Under the pieces are notes generated by a model. That model did no database searches and had not been told where the DNA came from. It was given only the letters and a program-made list of their open reading frames with translations. The position numbers were made by a program, and so were the translations under genes. A DNA stretch of 6,102 bases, taken from an uncultured Opitutia bacterium. Its GTDB lineage: Bacteria; Verrucomicrobiota; Verrucomicrobiia; Opitutales; Coraliomargaritaceae. Shown piece by piece: positions 5,824 to 6,102 of this stretch. The stretch covers positions 1-6,102 of the forward strand of contig CALBPO010000190.1 in the NCBI GenBank assembly GCA_937899295.1, in the 5' to 3' direction. Positions within the stretch are counted from its first letter, which is position 1; every line of letters begins with the position of its first letter.

Positions 5824-5889
5824 CAGTAGCGCGCAATCATACACGTTTAGCATCTTCTTATTAACCACACACAAACAAACACACAATTT
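5824..5889 (+). promoter_or_regulatory. Leader region of the superoxide dismutase gene
   Basis: This 66-bp spacer between tadA and the sod gene has no terminator. A perfect TTGACA overlaps the tadA stop codon (5820-5825), but no good -10 follows at 16-18 bp. A TATTAA at 5859-5864 lacks a spaced -35. The last 28 bases before the ATG are almost entirely A and C (CACACACAAACAAACACACA) and contain no Shine-Dalgarno sequence. The sod gene may be read through from tadA, have its own promoter, or both. Confidence 0.35.
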
Positions 5890-6102
5890 ATGGCACACGA
5901 ATTACCCTCACTTCCTTACGCGAACGACGCGCTCGAACCACATTTCGATGCGCGCACTATGGAAATCCATCACGACAAGCACCACAATGCTTACGTCTCT
6001 AAGCTGAACGACGCCATCGCAGGCACTGATCTTGAAAACAAATCTATCTGCGAACTTATCGGCGACCTTTCCATTGTTCCTGCCGAAAAGCGTGGCGCAG
6101 TC
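5890..6102 (+). CDS. Superoxide dismutase, Fe/Mn family, N-terminal fragment
   Basis: The frame opens at ATG 5890 and runs 71 codons to the right edge without a stop. It begins [20 protein letters not shown] and continues [20 protein letters not shown], closely matching the N-terminal helical-hairpin domain of Fe/Mn superoxide dismutases (E. coli SodA begins [20 protein letters not shown]). H27 is the expected first metal ligand and Y35 the conserved gateway tyrosine. The other three ligands lie beyond the window, so iron and manganese forms cannot be separated and I give no symbol. The enzyme converts superoxide to oxygen and hydrogen peroxide. There is no signal peptide, so it is cytoplasmic. 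It follows tadA on the same strand after 66 bp and has no Shine-Dalgarno sequence. Confidence 0.95.
   Translation, partial: MAHELPSLPYANDALEPHFDARTMEIHHDKHHNAYVSKLNDAIAGTDLENKSICELIGDLSIVPAEKRGAV

Noticed and set aside
1..6102. Mobile element, CRISPR or phage-defence system
   Set aside because: There is no transposase, integrase, long inverted terminal repeat, spaced repeat array or defence-type domain. All genes are housekeeping or single uncharacterised proteins.

Overview
The window is an ordinary housekeeping segment of a bacterial chromosome with roughly balanced base composition. It holds eight protein-coding genes, the first and last of which run off the ends. I found no mobile element, CRISPR array, rRNA or tRNA. 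The combination suggests a member of the PVC group, most likely Verrucomicrobiota of the Opitutae/Coraliomargarita type. The evidence is a bacterial UAP1-like UDPGP pyrophosphorylase beside a phospho-sugar mutase, an IF-1 with a basic C-terminal tail, a plant-like CysK C-terminal motif, a lipoprotein that resembles uncharacterised PVC proteins, and no Shine-Dalgarno sequence at any start. This placement is an inference from remembered family traits, not a search result.

Left part (1-2125, all minus strand): an FtsB/DivIC-type divisome protein, then a UDP-sugar pyrophosphorylase, then the N-terminus of a phospho-sugar mutase. The last two form a plausible nucleotide-sugar pair: the mutase would make hexose-1-phosphate and the pyrophosphorylase would activate it with UTP, supplying envelope or storage polysaccharide. 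A small VanZ-family membrane protein (2223-2669, plus) is divergent from ftsB.

Middle (2673-4711, minus): cysK (O-acetylserine sulfhydrylase), closed by a clear intrinsic terminator, followed downstream by a predicted lipoprotein of unknown function. The lipoprotein gene converges on the VanZ gene with only 3 bp between the two stop codons.

Right part: infA (translation initiation factor IF-1, minus) with its own intrinsic terminator. Divergent from it is tadA (tRNA adenosine deaminase, plus), followed 66 bp later by the start of a Fe/Mn superoxide dismutase gene that runs off the end.

The points most worth a second look concern translation starts. None of nine candidate start codons has a purine-rich Shine-Dalgarno sequence. 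The best cysK promoter candidate would leave a leader of only about 6 nt. The tadA start lies in a duplicated ATGTCCTCC element, next to a run of eight A that could link the two reading frames. I see no convincing new multi-gene system.
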